From Oceanidesulfovibrio indonesiensis (lineage in GTDB: Bacteria > Desulfobacterota > Desulfovibrionia > Desulfovibrionales > Desulfovibrionaceae): a stretch of DNA of 64,000 nt. The notes below the pieces were generated by a model. The model did no database searches. It had not been told where the DNA came from and was given only the letters and a program-made list of their open reading frames with translations. Where the stretch lies: assembly GCF_007625075.1 (NCBI RefSeq), contig NZ_QMIE01000010.1, forward strand, positions 1 to 64,000, read 5' to 3'. The position numbers and the translations under genes are program-made. This document shows, one piece after another, positions 27,274-37,490 of this stretch (within the stretch, counting starts at the first letter, position 1; each line of letters starts with the position of its first letter).

Positions 27274-28995
27274 CTATGACTTCAGCGCGTCCTGCGACAG
27301 GGCGCCGCTCTCCAGCAGCCTGCGCCACTTTCCATTCAGATCCTCCAGCAGAATGGATTCCTGCTGAGCAAGCAGGGTGGTCATGTGGGCGGTATGCTTG
27401 GCCCGAAGCTTGTAATGATTCGCTTCCGCCGCCTTGGCCTGCTCCCAGGACACGTTGGCCAGATGGGGAAAGGGCCGCCGATGGCCCACGGTGCAATGTC
27501 CCTGAAACACAGCAGGCATTTCCTGCGACAACAGACGCAGATCGTGGTCCACGTCGTCGAACTGGCTGGGAGAAAATCGCAGATCGAAACCACCAAGTTT
27601 TTCCAGCGTGGCCGTTCGGAACAAATGACAGCACCCCATGACCGAAGCGCAGGGCCGCATGTAGCGGAACTGACCGTAGTCAGGATCGAAATGATGCAGG
27701 GCGCTCAAAGCGATTGGTTTCGGCGGATTTTCACCTGGCGCCCCGAGAGACGGCTGCTCTCCAGCGTCCGGCTGCAGGGTGAAGTCCGCTCCCTGAATGC
27801 CCTGGCGCACGGTCGCATTGACCACCTTGGCACCCCACACGCCAGCCTCGGGATACGCCTTGGCCGCCGCTGCGAGCCGCCCGAGCCAGTCCTTAGGGAC
27901 GTCCACGTCGTCGTCCAGGAAAGCTGCCCATTCATGGCCGCGCTCCAGCACCTCCCGGATGAGCCAGTTGCGGGCGCCCGGCGCTCCTACATTGACTGGC
28001 GCGCGAAGCGTGACCAGCCGAGGTTCATCAATGCGGGACGCCCAGCCAGAAAGCATATCACGAGTTGAGCTGCCGCTGCCATTGTCCAGAACCAGGACCG
28101 ATGCACCACCGAGCTCGCTTTCAAAGACCGACTTCAGAGTGGCGTCCAGGTCGTCGCCCTTGTCGAAACAATAGAGGAGCACCGCGACATTGTCCGGAAC
28201 TCTCGATACGCTCCGATCGGTGCGGCTGACGGCGTCGTGGTACACAAGCACCGCGTTGATCATCCACGGATATCGCTCCACGCTAGCACGCCATGCATCC
28301 TTGGCATCTTCAAGCCGTCCCATGGAGGCCAGCGCATTGCCCATGCGGAACAAAAGGCCGGGCCAGCTTTCCCCGCCCTCGATGGCGTCGTACGCTTTCG
28401 CTGCCTCATCCGGTTCACCTGCCAGAAGCAGCGAATCGCCCAGGATTTTTGATTCCAGAGGCTGGTTCATGTGGGACGCTGCCCGAATGCGCTCCACGAG
28501 CCACTTTCCGCGTCCGAAGATGCCCGCTGCCTGCCGCGCCTGGTTGAGCCGATACAGGGCGTGGTCCGATGCGGCGAGAGCGGAGTCCAGATACGTGAAT
28601 ATCGTGTCTGCGTCACGTGTCTCGAACAGGCCGAGGAACTCCCTGTCATCCTCCGGCATGCTCCACATGGAAGAAACCGTGGCGAGGGAGTTGGCCAACG
28701 CAGGGGGGAGGGGCTTGAAAAGGCGGCCGTGACGTTCATGAATGGAGCGGATGGATTGCGCCAGCCCGCCGTCCAGTGGGTCGTCCACCCACGCCTGCAG
28801 CATCAGTTCCAGGCCCACACGGGCGCAGCGCTCGGCTAGATTCGGAGGCACATGGGCCGTCGCATCGAACAGTACGCGGGAGACGTGGAGCAGATGGTGC
28901 TTGCCGACGGCCCCCATAGCGAGGAGACGAACCGCCTCGCGAGGCAAGCCTGATAAAGGGGAATCGGAAAGGCTCGCCAGCCGATTTCGTTTCAT
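27274..28995 (-). CDS. family 2 glycosyltransferase with helical N-terminal domain
   Basis: This 573-residue protein has a helical, TPR-like N-terminal half (about 1-270) followed by a GT-A domain (about 275-500; VAVLLYCFDKGDDLDATLKS, ASVLVLDNGSG, NVGAPGARN, and AAFLDDDVDVP carrying the DxD). A C-terminal helical tail follows. Acceptor and sugar are unknown. ATG 28995 is preferred to GTG 29004. It is convergent with the degenerate GGDEF gene. Confidence 0.82.
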   Translation of the reverse strand: MKRNRLASLSDSPLSGLPREAVRLLAMGAVGKHHLLHVSRVLFDATAHVPPNLAERCARVGLELMLQAWVDDPLDGGLAQSIRSIHERHGRLFKPLPPALANSLATVSSMWSMPEDDREFLGLFETRDADTIFTYLDSALAASDHALYRLNQARQAAGIFGRGKWLVERIRAASHMNQPLESKILGDSLLLAGEPDEAAKAYDAIEGGESWPGLLFRMGNALASMGRLEDAKDAWRASVERYPWMINAVLVYHDAVSRTDRSVSRVPDNVAVLLYCFDKGDDLDATLKSVFESELGGASVLVLDNGSGSSTRDMLSGWASRIDEPRLVTLRAPVNVGAPGARNWLIREVLERGHEWAAFLDDDVDVPKDWLGRLAAAAKAYPEAGVWGAKVVNATVRQGIQGADFTLQPDAGEQPSLGAPGENPPKPIALSALHHFDPDYGQFRYMRPCASVMGCCHLFRTATLEKLGGFDLRFSPSQFDDVDHDLRLLSQEMPAVFQGHCTVGHRRPFPHLANVSWEQAKAAEANHYKLRAKHTAHMTTLLAQQESILLEDLNGKWRRLLESGALSQDALKS

Positions 28996-29445
28996 ATGCG
29001 TCACCGTGTCTGGAATTGCGGCGCGTTTCGATTATTGCTGCCGCTATGCTTTGATTCCCTATTTTGCCTGTTTCCTCCAGACCTCACAAGGGGACTGCAG
29101 CAGCTCTGGCCATAGAGTTCCTGAACACAGTTTCCCGCTTTTGCAAGGCAAAGCCGTCATGAATGCGTCTACATTTTCATCAATCAATGCAGGAATCGCG
29201 AAAGCAAGCACGCTCTGCAGCAATTGAGATCATCCAGGCGCTGATATTCTTGTTCAGCCAGAATCAGGCCGGAAAAGTCGCCGCGGTGATTTTTCCTGAC
29301 AGCGAGCAGAAAAAAGCAGATACGCAGGCAGCCCAAGAATGAACAGGTTTGCGTCGCGAAATAGAGACCAAGCTCGAAGCGCACTTTTAGCAAGCACGTT
29401 GATCTTTAGGAACCAGCCCGCCATGCGGACATTTTCGACAACCTG
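28996..29445. other. 450-base gap between the glycosyltransferase gene and rex
   Basis: No convincing gene, RNA, hairpin terminator or repeat was seen. Short open frames here lack ribosome sites and family resemblance. The segment is AT-richer than its surroundings. Confidence 0.4.
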
Positions 29446-30105
29446 CTAGCGCTCTTTCGACAACGTGATGTGGAATGCGAGGGAGTAGAGATGGTGGAAG
29501 AAATCCACGTACTCGACGAAAACGTAATCCGGCACAGTGATTCGCGCAGGGGCGAAGTTAAGAATGCCGTGGATATTAGCTTCCACGAGGTGGTTGGCTG
29601 CGCGTTGAGCTCGTTCCGGCGGTGTGGTGATGATGCCCAGGTTCACATCCAGCTCATGAACCTTCTCTTTGAGCCGCTTGGTGCACAGCACCTCCAGTCC
29701 GGACACCTGTTCGCCGATTTTGAAGGGATCGCAGTCGAATGCCGCGATGATATCGAAGCCACGAAGCCGGAACTCCGCGTGGTTCAGCAACGCACGGCCC
29801 AAGTTGCCTACGCCGACCAGAACCGTCTTCCAGACATGGTCGATACCCAGGCTTTGCTTGATGGCGCTGATGAGGTCTTTGATATAGTAGCCGACGCCAC
29901 GGACGCCAAACTCCCCGAAGTATGCGAGATCTTTTCGAATTTGCGAAGGATTCACGGAGCAGGCCTTGGCCAGGAGCTCCGACGATATGACCTCGTTGCC
30001 CTGGCGGTCCAGGTCTTCGAGCACCTGAACGTACAAAGCGAGCCGCTGAATAGTGGCTCGGGGAATATTTTCGCTTTTGAGCGAGAAGAGTTGTTTGGGA
30101 GGCAC
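29446..30105 (-). CDS. rex: redox-sensing transcriptional repressor Rex
   Basis: This 219-residue protein has an N-terminal winged helix (IPRATIQRLALYVQVLEDL, LAKACSVNPSQIRKDLAYFGEFGVRGVGY) and a Rossmann NADH-binding domain (VLVGVGNLGRALLNH). It ends with the domain-swapped C-terminal helix. Rex senses the NADH/NAD+ ratio and in Desulfovibrio represses energy-metabolism genes including ATP synthase. The start is GTG 30105, without a clear ribosome site. It is separated from atpE by a strong terminator. Confidence 0.95.
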   Translation of the reverse strand: MPPKQLFSLKSENIPRATIQRLALYVQVLEDLDRQGNEVISSELLAKACSVNPSQIRKDLAYFGEFGVRGVGYYIKDLISAIKQSLGIDHVWKTVLVGVGNLGRALLNHAEFRLRGFDIIAAFDCDPFKIGEQVSGLEVLCTKRLKEKVHELDVNLGIITTPPERAQRAANHLVEANIHGILNFAPARITVPDYVFVEYVDFFHHLYSLAFHITLSKER

Positions 30106-30114
30106 GTTATTTTA

Positions 30115-30121
30115 TTGTGAA
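30115..30121. promoter_or_regulatory. Rex half-site upstream of rex
   Basis: TTGTGAA, one arm of the Rex operator, lies 10 bases upstream of the rex GTG. The second arm is not recognisable, so autoregulation is only a possibility. Confidence 0.3.
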
Positions 30122-30141
30122 TTTAGTAACATTCATTTGTT

Positions 30142-30176
30142 AAAAAGGAGGCCGTCTGAAATATCGACGGCCTCCT
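30142..30176 (-). terminator. terminator of the atpZIBE operon
   Basis: A perfect 11-bp stem (aggaggccgtc / gacggcctcct) is followed on the minus strand by tttttaac. It lies just after atpE and before rex. Confidence 0.92.
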
Positions 30177-30191
30177 CGCAAGATCGTTCGC

Positions 30192-30575
<384 letters not shown>

Positions 30576-30604
30576 TTAGCCATTTCCCTATACTTGTGGC
30601 GCTC

Positions 30605-31309
30605 TTAGTGCGCGTGCTCCATGGAGCCCTTCAGGTAGATCATCGTAAGCATGAAGAAGATGAACGCCTGCAGAGACTTGGCGAGCATGAACAGGAAGTA
30701 GATCGGAATGGTTCCGATGATCGGCGCGAGGATGAAGAACAGAATGATGACGATTTCTTCACCGCGGATGTTACCGAAGAGACGAAGCGTGAGCGAAAGC
30801 GGACGCGCCAGATGCGAGATGAACTCGAGAATCAGCATGAGCGGCGCAAGCGGCAGCATGGGACCCATGAAGTGCTTGATGTAGCCCGGACCCCAGCGCA
30901 TGATGCCGATGCCGTTGTAATATGCGAATACAAAGAGGGCCATGGCCGCGTTCGTGTTCACGTTGGCCGTGGGCGCATCGCAGCCGGGAACCAGGCCCAA
31001 CATGTTCTGCACGAAAATGAACAGGAAGAGCACGATGAGTACGGGAAAGACCTTGCGGCCGTTCTCGCCCATGTTCTCTACAACGAAGTTTTCCAATCCG
31101 CCGACTATTGTTTCGAAAATGTTCTGGAGTGTCCCCGGCACCGTCTTCAAGCCTTTGCGCACGACAAACGCGCAAATGAAGAGGATGGCCATGGCGATCC
31201 ACGTATAGAAAACATGCTTCGCCTCGCCGACGCCGAGAAGATTCGAGAGCGCGTGGTCGGCGCCCGTGAGGTCGGAGAAGAGCACCGGATGAGGAAGTCC
31301 ACCTGCCAT
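30605..31309 (-). CDS. atpB: ATP synthase Fo subunit a
   Basis: This 234-residue multi-pass protein has the a-subunit signatures [33 protein letters not shown] (with the essential Arg) and the C-terminal [14 protein letters not shown]. It forms the half-channels beside the c ring. aaggagg precedes ATG 31309. Confidence 0.95.
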   Translation of the reverse strand: MAGGLPHPVLFSDLTGADHALSNLLGVGEAKHVFYTWIAMAILFICAFVVRKGLKTVPGTLQNIFETIVGGLENFVVENMGENGRKVFPVLIVLFLFIFVQNMLGLVPGCDAPTANVNTNAAMALFVFAYYNGIGIMRWGPGYIKHFMGPMLPLAPLMLILEFISHLARPLSLTLRLFGNIRGEEIVIILFFILAPIIGTIPIYFLFMLAKSLQAFIFFMLTMIYLKGSMEHAH

Positions 31310-31313
31310 ATGC

Positions 31314-31790
31314 CTAAGCCTCCTTCGCGTTTTGCTCGAAAAGCCGAGCGCCGCCCCATACCACTATCGTCGCGACCACTGTGGACAAGCCTGCCACGAG
31401 AGCGACGACGGGCACCCGACACCAAACGATCAACAGGAACAAGGCAACCGCCGTGATTCCAAGCCGCCCGTAAAAACGAAACAGCATGGAAACCAGGAGT
31501 TGCCGGTCGTACTTGACATACAAAATCTGCTGTATGGATCTGGCGAGGAAATAGAAATTGAAGGTCGCGAGCAAGGAACCGGCCACGAAGGCCAAAGGCC
31601 ATAGCCCAATCCAGAAGAACAAGGCGCCTGCGGGCAGCACGGCCAGAGTCAGCAGTATCTGCCATGCGATGAGTCGGCGTACGGCGGGCTGGGTGAACCC
31701 CTGCCGGTAGAGGCGCGACTCCACCGAATGGTTCAGCGCTCCGGCCCTGGACAGCATGCCGTTCATCATTTTCGATACTAAATTCTGCAT
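31314..31790 (-). CDS. atpI: ATP synthase subunit I (AtpI-like)
   Basis: This protein of about 158 residues has four hydrophobic segments ([40 protein letters not shown]; and two near the C-terminus) and a typical position before atpB. AtpI assists c-ring assembly. ATG 31790 is chosen because it follows the atpZ stop; no strong ribosome site separates it from an ATG at 31766. The stop lies 4 bases before the atpB start. Confidence 0.78.
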   Translation of the reverse strand: MQNLVSKMMNGMLSRAGALNHSVESRLYRQGFTQPAVRRLIAWQILLTLAVLPAGALFFWIGLWPLAFVAGSLLATFNFYFLARSIQQILYVKYDRQLLVSMLFRFYGRLGITAVALFLLIVWCRVPVVALVAGLSTVVATIVVWGGARLFEQNAKEA

Positions 31791-31815
31791 GAGCACCGCC
31801 AACACGTCCCTCTGG

Positions 31816-32262
31816 TTACTCGTCCTTGTTTGCGTCTTCCGCATCGCCTTTCGCAGGCGTGTACCCATAGGGTTTTTCTTTGCCCTCGGGTTTTTGCGGA
31901 CCGGGCGGAGGCACGGCGTTTTTTTCGTTCATCCGCTGCAGCCGCCTGGCTTCGAAGTAGACGTTGCGGAAGCCGGCCACGATCCCCATAAAAAGAAAAA
32001 AGAACGTGAGATACGGCTTGGTTCCGTACTTCGGGTCGAGCCATTTGTCGAGGTAGTATCCCATGGCCAGCCCGATAAAGGTGCTTCCCACGAGATGCAT
32101 CCCGATAGTCCCGACGCCGAAGAGCGCGTCCCGGACGTCTTTATCGAAAATCCTAAATCTGTTTTTCTTCCTCTTGAACATGCCCGAAAAGCGCTCCACC
32201 CGTGGCCGCACGGTCTTGAAGTCAACGTTGGCCGAAGGCTCCGGCGCGATCACTTCGTGCAT
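31816..32262 (-). CDS. atpZ: AtpZ/AtpI-type Fo accessory protein
   Basis: This 148-residue protein has two membrane helices in the family pattern (GTIGMHLVGSTFIGLAMGYYLDKWL; LTFFFLFMGIVAGFRNVYFEA) and a charged Pro/Lys-rich tail. It heads the Fo gene run atpZ-I-B-E. ATG 32181 is an alternative start; codons upstream of it have coding-like GC3, so the longer form is kept. TTCACAA, a Rex half-site, lies 4 bases before the start (32266-32272). Confidence 0.75.
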   Translation of the reverse strand: MHEVIAPEPSANVDFKTVRPRVERFSGMFKRKKNRFRIFDKDVRDALFGVGTIGMHLVGSTFIGLAMGYYLDKWLDPKYGTKPYLTFFFLFMGIVAGFRNVYFEARRLQRMNEKNAVPPPGPQKPEGKEKPYGYTPAKGDAEDANKDE

Positions 32263-32500
32263 TTGTTCACAAGTGGCTTGCCTCTACCACAGCCATCATG
32301 CCTCGTCAACGCGATTTGCGCGCGTTTTCCCCTTGCGGGAACTCGGGTCTGCTTTCCTCCCGATCGCTTCGGCGCGGATGAATATGCCACCAAGTTCTCA
32401 GAACTGCAAAAAGAATCATTCGTACAGCCCAGACCATCGACAACGGCGGCTGTCGCCACTACATTCAGGCCACGACGGGTTTTGCAGACGGCATACTGCC

Positions 32501-32582
32501 CGATACAAAAACGTATCGCTTTTTACGCCCGGCTCCATGGACACTCCCGCCTCGGGCGGGACCCGGCGATGCATGTCGCCGG
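32501..32582. other. three short dyads in the atpZ-lonB intergenic region
   Basis: In the 372-base gap between divergent atpZ and the LonB-type gene are cgatac/gtatcg (32501-32518), cccgcc/ggcggg (32546-32560) and ccggcga/tcgccgg (32563-32582). They lie 50-135 bases before the protease start and could be operators. No CIRCE-type repeat was found. Confidence 0.35.
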
Positions 32583-32634
32583 AAACACGAGACAGAGAAC
32601 TCTTTGCCCAAGTATTATTCACGTGAGGAGATAC

Positions 32635-35082
32635 ATGCCCAAGGTTAAACCGTTGCCGGCGAGCCGACTGCGCGCCCGCCTCGATCCCAAATCCATTCCC
32701 TATGAAACGAGCGACGACATCCGCCGTAGCGCTGTCGCGGACCATCCCCCGCAGCCGCGCTTCCTCGAAGCCTTGCAGCTGGGTCTGTCCATAGACGATC
32801 CAGGCTACCACATCTTTTTGTGCGGCGATGAGAACATGGGCAGGACTTACCTCATGCGGAGCTACCTCGCCCCCGTTTCCCGCAAGGCCGAAACGCCGCA
32901 GGACGCTGTATACCTCTATAACTTCGACGATCCGGATAAGCCCAGGATCGTCATGTTGCCCACCGGCATGGGCAGAGTCCTCAAGGACGAGATCGCCGAC
33001 GCAGTGGATCGCGTGCGCCAGGAGGTGCCGGCGTCCTTCGAACGCGATTCCTACCTGCACCGCCGGCGAGAGCTTCTGGAAAGTTACCAGAAAACGCGCG
33101 ACACGCTCATGTCCGAGATGGAGACCCAGGCCAGCAAGAAGGGCTTTAACGTCGACATGGATGACGAAGGCGGGGTGACCATCTATCCTTTGGTTGAAGG
33201 CAAGGTGCTGTCCGAAGAAGACTATGAGCGCCTCGAACCGTCCCTGCGCAACAAGCTCAAGACCCAGGGCGACTCCCTGCTCCATGCGGTCAACGACGTC
33301 CTGCGTCGTGTGAGCAAGGAGGACCAGGGTTTCCGCGACAAAGAAAGCGCGCTCGACCGGGAGTTCGTAGAGTCCGTGCTGGCAGACCACTTCGATCCGC
33401 TCACCAGAACGTGGGTGAAACGCTGTCCGGACAGAGGCCTCGACGAGCACTTCGACGCCATGCGCAAGGACCTCGTGAAAAACCTGGAGCAGCTCGCTCC
33501 GCGCGAGCCGTCGGCCGACGCGTCGCCCCTCGCCGGCCTTTCCCTTCTGGGGGCGGAGCAGTCCTCCGAGGACCATTTCAGCCGCTATGATGTCCATGTC
33601 TTCGTGGATAACGCCGCAACCCAGGGCGCGCCTGTGGTTGTTGAGGACCACCCCACTGCTCGCAACCTGCTCGGCTCCATCGAACGCGAGTCCGAAATGG
33701 GCACCCTGGTCACGGACTTTTCGCTCATCAAGGCTGGCGCCCTGCATCGAGCCAACGGCGGATACCTCATTCTTCATGTGGAGGACGTGCTGCAGTACCA
33801 GAGCGCCTGGGAAGGATTGCTGCGGTCCCTGCGTTCCGGCCTGGCGCGCATCGAAGAGACCGACGAAGGCCAGGACCAGGTGAAGACAAAGACGCTTGAA
33901 CCCGCGCCCATGCCTGTGAACTGCAAGGTGGTGCTCATAGGCGACCACAACGCTTACGAAATGCTCCTGGCCTACGACGATCGTTTCCCAAAGCTCTTCA
34001 AGATCAAGGCGCACCTGCAGGAACACGTCTGGCGCAAAAGTCCGGCAGTTAAGAACTTCGTCAAATCCCTGTCCAGAGTTATAGACGAAGCCGGACTCAT
34101 GCCGTTCGACCGCGCCGCTCTGGCCGGCCTGGTGGATTACGCCTCCACCCTTGCCGAGGATCAACGCAAGATCTCCCTGAAAACACCTCTCGTTCGCGAA
34201 CTCATGCTCGAGGCAAACGCCATGGCCCGCTCCAGCGGCAAAGACCTCGTCGACGTGGAGAGCCTGGCCCGCGCCAGACGCGCCAAAGATTACCGCGCCA
34301 ACCTCTATGAGGAAGAATTTCTCGAGGAGTACGACCGCGAACTCATCAAGGTCTCCACCCGTGGCAGCGCTGTCGGCCGGGTCAACGGGTTGTCCGTCAC
34401 CTGGTTCGGGGACTACGAATTCGGCCTGCCGCACCAGATAGCCTGCACCGTGGGCGTGGGCGACGAAGGCGTGGTGGATCTGGAGCGCGAGGCCGACCTG
34501 GGCGGTCCCATACATACCAAGGCCATGATGATCCTCAAGAGCTATCTCATGGGCCGCTTTGCCCAGAACAAACCGCTCGTGTTCTCGGGCAGCTTGTGCT
34601 TCGAGCAGTCTTACGCCCGAGTGGAGGGAGACTCGGCTTCCGCCGCCGAACTTGCCGCGCTGCTATCCGCTCTTGCTGAGGTGCCCATCAGGCTTTCGTG
34701 CGCGTTCACGGGGGCGGTGAGTCAATCCGGCGCCATCCTCGCCGTGGGCGGCGTCACGCGCAAGATCGAAGGGTTCTTCCAGGTCTGCAAACGCCGCGGC
34801 CTGGACGGAACCCAGGGCGTGCTCATCCCGGAGGACAACCGCGACCACCTCATGCTCGACGACGATGTGGTCGAGGCAGTGGAGGCCGGACAGTTCCACA
34901 TCTGGCCCATCTCCACCATCGAGCAGGCGCTGGAGTTGCTCACAGACATGCCGGCCGGCAAGCCCCTGAAAAACGGGGGGTTCTCCGCGGGGTCGCTTTA
35001 TGCCCGGGTGGACAAGCGCCTCGCCGAGCTCGCCAGGCTCGCCAAGCAGACTCTGCCCGGCGGCAGGCGCCGCAACAGCTAA
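32635..35082 (+). CDS. LonB-type ATP-dependent protease
   Basis: This 815-residue protein has an N-terminal AAA_32-type ATPase with an inserted coiled-coil region (about 130-290) and an ATPase core (ANGGYLILHVEDVLQYQSAW; VVLIGDHNAYEML). The C-terminal Lon (S16) protease domain has catalytic Ser667 (GDSASAAELAAL) and Lys710 (GGVTRKIEGFF). The Walker A region reads GDENMGRTYL, unlike the usual GxxGxGK[ST], as in other proteins of this family. ATG 32635 has gaggagatac upstream; the open frame continues far upstream but overlaps the atp genes. It is divergent from the atp operon. Confidence 0.9.
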   Translation: MPKVKPLPASRLRARLDPKSIPYETSDDIRRSAVADHPPQPRFLEALQLGLSIDDPGYHIFLCGDENMGRTYLMRSYLAPVSRKAETPQDAVYLYNFDDPDKPRIVMLPTGMGRVLKDEIADAVDRVRQEVPASFERDSYLHRRRELLESYQKTRDTLMSEMETQASKKGFNVDMDDEGGVTIYPLVEGKVLSEEDYERLEPSLRNKLKTQGDSLLHAVNDVLRRVSKEDQGFRDKESALDREFVESVLADHFDPLTRTWVKRCPDRGLDEHFDAMRKDLVKNLEQLAPREPSADASPLAGLSLLGAEQSSEDHFSRYDVHVFVDNAATQGAPVVVEDHPTARNLLGSIERESEMGTLVTDFSLIKAGALHRANGGYLILHVEDVLQYQSAWEGLLRSLRSGLARIEETDEGQDQVKTKTLEPAPMPVNCKVVLIGDHNAYEMLLAYDDRFPKLFKIKAHLQEHVWRKSPAVKNFVKSLSRVIDEAGLMPFDRAALAGLVDYASTLAEDQRKISLKTPLVRELMLEANAMARSSGKDLVDVESLARARRAKDYRANLYEEEFLEEYDRELIKVSTRGSAVGRVNGLSVTWFGDYEFGLPHQIACTVGVGDEGVVDLEREADLGGPIHTKAMMILKSYLMGRFAQNKPLVFSGSLCFEQSYARVEGDSASAAELAALLSALAEVPIRLSCAFTGAVSQSGAILAVGGVTRKIEGFFQVCKRRGLDGTQGVLIPEDNRDHLMLDDDVVEAVEAGQFHIWPISTIEQALELLTDMPAGKPLKNGGFSAGSLYARVDKRLAELARLAKQTLPGGRRRNS

Positions 35083-35352
35083 GGACCACGAACTTGTCTC
35101 CGTTCGTTCGCTTTCCTGGCTTTCGGCTTCGTCTACTCGAATCGCCGCAGGCCTTTCCGGCTGGTTTCTTTTTTCTCACCAGGAGCCGATCCGCTCGCGC
35201 TCTTTGGTGTGAGGGAGATTGCAGAGACCCTGAACCAAGGCCGGCTGGAAAGGCGCAGACGCCTGCACGGACCATGCCTCGCCCCGCGTGTTGTCGTCCC
35301 TGCGCGGCCATGCTACATCCGGCCTATCGTTAGCGAGTATTGAGGATTTGGT

Positions 35353-36138
35353 ATGTCCAAGGCGTGGATCAAGGCGAAACGACTCGAATTCGCCCGCGAC
35401 GTGTTGCGGGACTTCTGCATTTCCAGCAAAGAACTGGAGGCTTGCTTCACCTCGTATGAGGAAGCGGGCCGAATCGGCTTTCCCCAGCTGCGGGAGTTGA
35501 CCGGCCAGGAAATGAACAAGGGCCTGCTCTGGCGGCTCAAGGATACGGCGCATCTGCTGTTCCGCCATGGCGAGGAAGGTCTTATGGGCCGCTTTCTGGA
35601 CTGGGGCCTCGGCTATATTTTCCACGAGGCCGTCAAGCTCAAGGAGGACGCCCATCAACTGGAAAACTACGCGCCGTGGTTCCGCGAAATTGCCGACTCC
35701 GGCCTGGACGAAACGGAACGCGGCCACATGGAGCGCCTCACTGTGGTCCTGGGGCAGACGCGCGAGTCCATCGACCGTGAAATCCGCCGAATCCGCTACA
35801 TCATGGACGCCTGCCTCGATCTTTTTCCTGTGTGCTACGCCCAGTACGCCGAAAGCCAGCTCCTGGCCCGCTATCTCTTCGATCAGCAGGACATCGTCCA
35901 TGAGGTGTTCCGCGACAAGTACGACGCACTCATTCGCGGCATCTACGGCGAGTCCCCGGAGAACATGCCCCTGCTCGCCGCCAGGAGCCTGCGCGAAGGC
36001 GGTTGGATCGAGCACGCCTCCCGCGCCCTCGATGAGCTTGAAGCCATGCGGCCGGACCACCCCGGCCTCGGCGAAGAGCGGGCGCTCATTGAGCAGGGTC
36101 TCAGGACTTTCAGGCAACGGAGGTTCATTGCCGGATGA
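35353..36138 (+). CDS. uncharacterised helical protein coupled to the citrate-synthase-like gene
   Basis: I do not recognise a named family. The 261-residue protein is predicted almost wholly helical, soluble, rich in charged residues and aromatics, with no signal peptide or metal motif. It contains DSGLDETERGHMERLTVVLG and ALDELEAMRPDHPGLGEER, the latter TPR-like. gaggatttg precedes ATG 35353. It overlaps the next gene by 4 bases (ATGA), so the two are co-translated and may work together. Confidence 0.75.
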   Translation: MSKAWIKAKRLEFARDVLRDFCISSKELEACFTSYEEAGRIGFPQLRELTGQEMNKGLLWRLKDTAHLLFRHGEEGLMGRFLDWGLGYIFHEAVKLKEDAHQLENYAPWFREIADSGLDETERGHMERLTVVLGQTRESIDREIRRIRYIMDACLDLFPVCYAQYAESQLLARYLFDQQDIVHEVFRDKYDALIRGIYGESPENMPLLAARSLREGGWIEHASRALDELEAMRPDHPGLGEERALIEQGLRTFRQRRFIAG

Positions 36139-37484
36139 GCAACTCCGGTCCACCGGATGAGCCGGCGCTCTTCCGGGACGTATTTCCATACGGCGCAGTA
36201 GCGCGCACCATTTTCGATGGCCGGCTGGAGACCCCGGCCCCGGCCGCGCATCCATATATCGCCGACTCCACCTTCCGCGACGGGCAGCAGGCCGCGCCCC
36301 CGTATCGCGTCGAGGCGGTCGTTGCGCTGTTCGACCTGCTCCACAGGCTTGGCGGCGCGTCCGGACTGATTCGCACCAGTGAGTTCTTTCTGTACACGGA
36401 ACGGGACCGGCATGCTGCGGAGAAGTGTCTCGAGCGCGGATACGAACATCCGCGCGTCGTGCCCTGGATACGCGCCAATGAACGCGACCTCGCCCTGGTG
36501 ACGGGTATGGGCTTTACCGAAGCGTGCATCCTGCTCTCGGTCTCGGACTATCACATCCACTTGAAACTTGGCACGGACCGCGCCCGCTACCGCGACGATG
36601 TGCTGGCCCTGACCGAACAGACCCTGGCCGCCGGCATTGCCCCCCGCTTGCACCTGGAAGACATCACCCGCGCGGACATCCCGTACTGTGTCGGACTGGT
36701 GCAGGACCTGGCTGGGCTCGCCGCCCAGGGAGGCCGGCCCCTGGTGGTGCGGCTCTGCGACACTCTGGGCCTTGGCGTACCCTACCCTGGCGCGACTCTG
36801 CCCCGCTCCGTTCCCCGGCTCGTACGCGCGTTCATCGAGGACGCCGGCATTCCCGGCGAAAACCTGGAGTTCCACGGTCATAACGACCTGCACAAGGCGT
36901 TCGTCAACACAGTCACGGCCTGGCTGTACGGAGCCGCCGGCGCGAGCGGCACCCTGCTCGGCTTCGGCGAGCGCACGGGCAATGCCCCGGTGGAAGCGCT
37001 TTGTCTGGAGCACGTCTCCCTCACCTCGCGGGACGATGATTGCGACCTTTCCGCCATTCCGGAGATTGCCCGAATCTTCGAGCAGCAGCTCGGCCTCACC
37101 GTGCCGGGCAATTACCCCCTGGCCGGCAGCGACGTCTCCACCACGGCAGCCGGCATACACGCCCACGGTCTGGCGCGACATCCGGAAACCTACGCAGCCT
37201 GGGACGCCGGCGCCCTGCTCAACCGTCCGACCCGCGTGACTCTGACGGACCGCTCCGGCCTGGCCGGCGTGGCCATGTGGATCAATGACCGCTTCAATCT
37301 GGAAGGCGCCGCCATGGTGGACAAGACCCATCCCGGCGTGGCCGCCATGCAGCAGGCCGTTGTCGAAGCGTACGGCGAAGGAGGCCGCGGCCGTCTGACC
37401 GACGAGGAACTTGTGCACATCACGCGCGTCGCCTTGCCCGAACTCTTCCGGCCTCCGGAAACTCCCGCCCCCCAAGGAGACTGA
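36135..37484 (+). CDS. Re-citrate synthase-like enzyme (DRE-TIM family)
   Basis: This 449-residue enzyme of the HMGL-like/isopropylmalate synthase superfamily has the DRE-type motif IADSTFRDGQQA, SEFFLYTERD, LEDITRAD, LCDTLGLGVPYPGA, the metal-binding HGHND and GFGERTGNAPVE. These match the group that includes the Re-citrate synthase of Clostridium kluyveri and Desulfovibrio more closely than leuA. It would condense acetyl-CoA and oxaloacetate to citrate in organisms lacking the usual Si enzyme. Homocitrate synthase (nifV) is a close relative and cannot be excluded by eye. Confidence 0.75.
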   Translation: MSNSGPPDEPALFRDVFPYGAVARTIFDGRLETPAPAAHPYIADSTFRDGQQAAPPYRVEAVVALFDLLHRLGGASGLIRTSEFFLYTERDRHAAEKCLERGYEHPRVVPWIRANERDLALVTGMGFTEACILLSVSDYHIHLKLGTDRARYRDDVLALTEQTLAAGIAPRLHLEDITRADIPYCVGLVQDLAGLAAQGGRPLVVRLCDTLGLGVPYPGATLPRSVPRLVRAFIEDAGIPGENLEFHGHNDLHKAFVNTVTAWLYGAAGASGTLLGFGERTGNAPVEALCLEHVSLTSRDDDCDLSAIPEIARIFEQQLGLTVPGNYPLAGSDVSTTAAGIHAHGLARHPETYAAWDAGALLNRPTRVTLTDRSGLAGVAMWINDRFNLEGAAMVDKTHPGVAAMQQAVVEAYGEGGRGRLTDEELVHITRVALPELFRPPETPAPQGD

Positions 37485-37490
37485 AGACCC

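Noticed and set aside
29184-29393. 69-codon minus-strand open frame between the glycosyltransferase gene and rex
   Set aside because: No ribosome site, no family resemblance and no operon context.
30596-31456. Long plus-strand open frame opposite atpB
   Set aside because: It is the complement of a clear ATP synthase gene; high GC keeps antisense frames open.
32416-34515. 699-codon minus-strand open frame opposite the LonB-type gene
   Set aside because: The LonB-type protein has clear protease motifs; the antisense frame has none.
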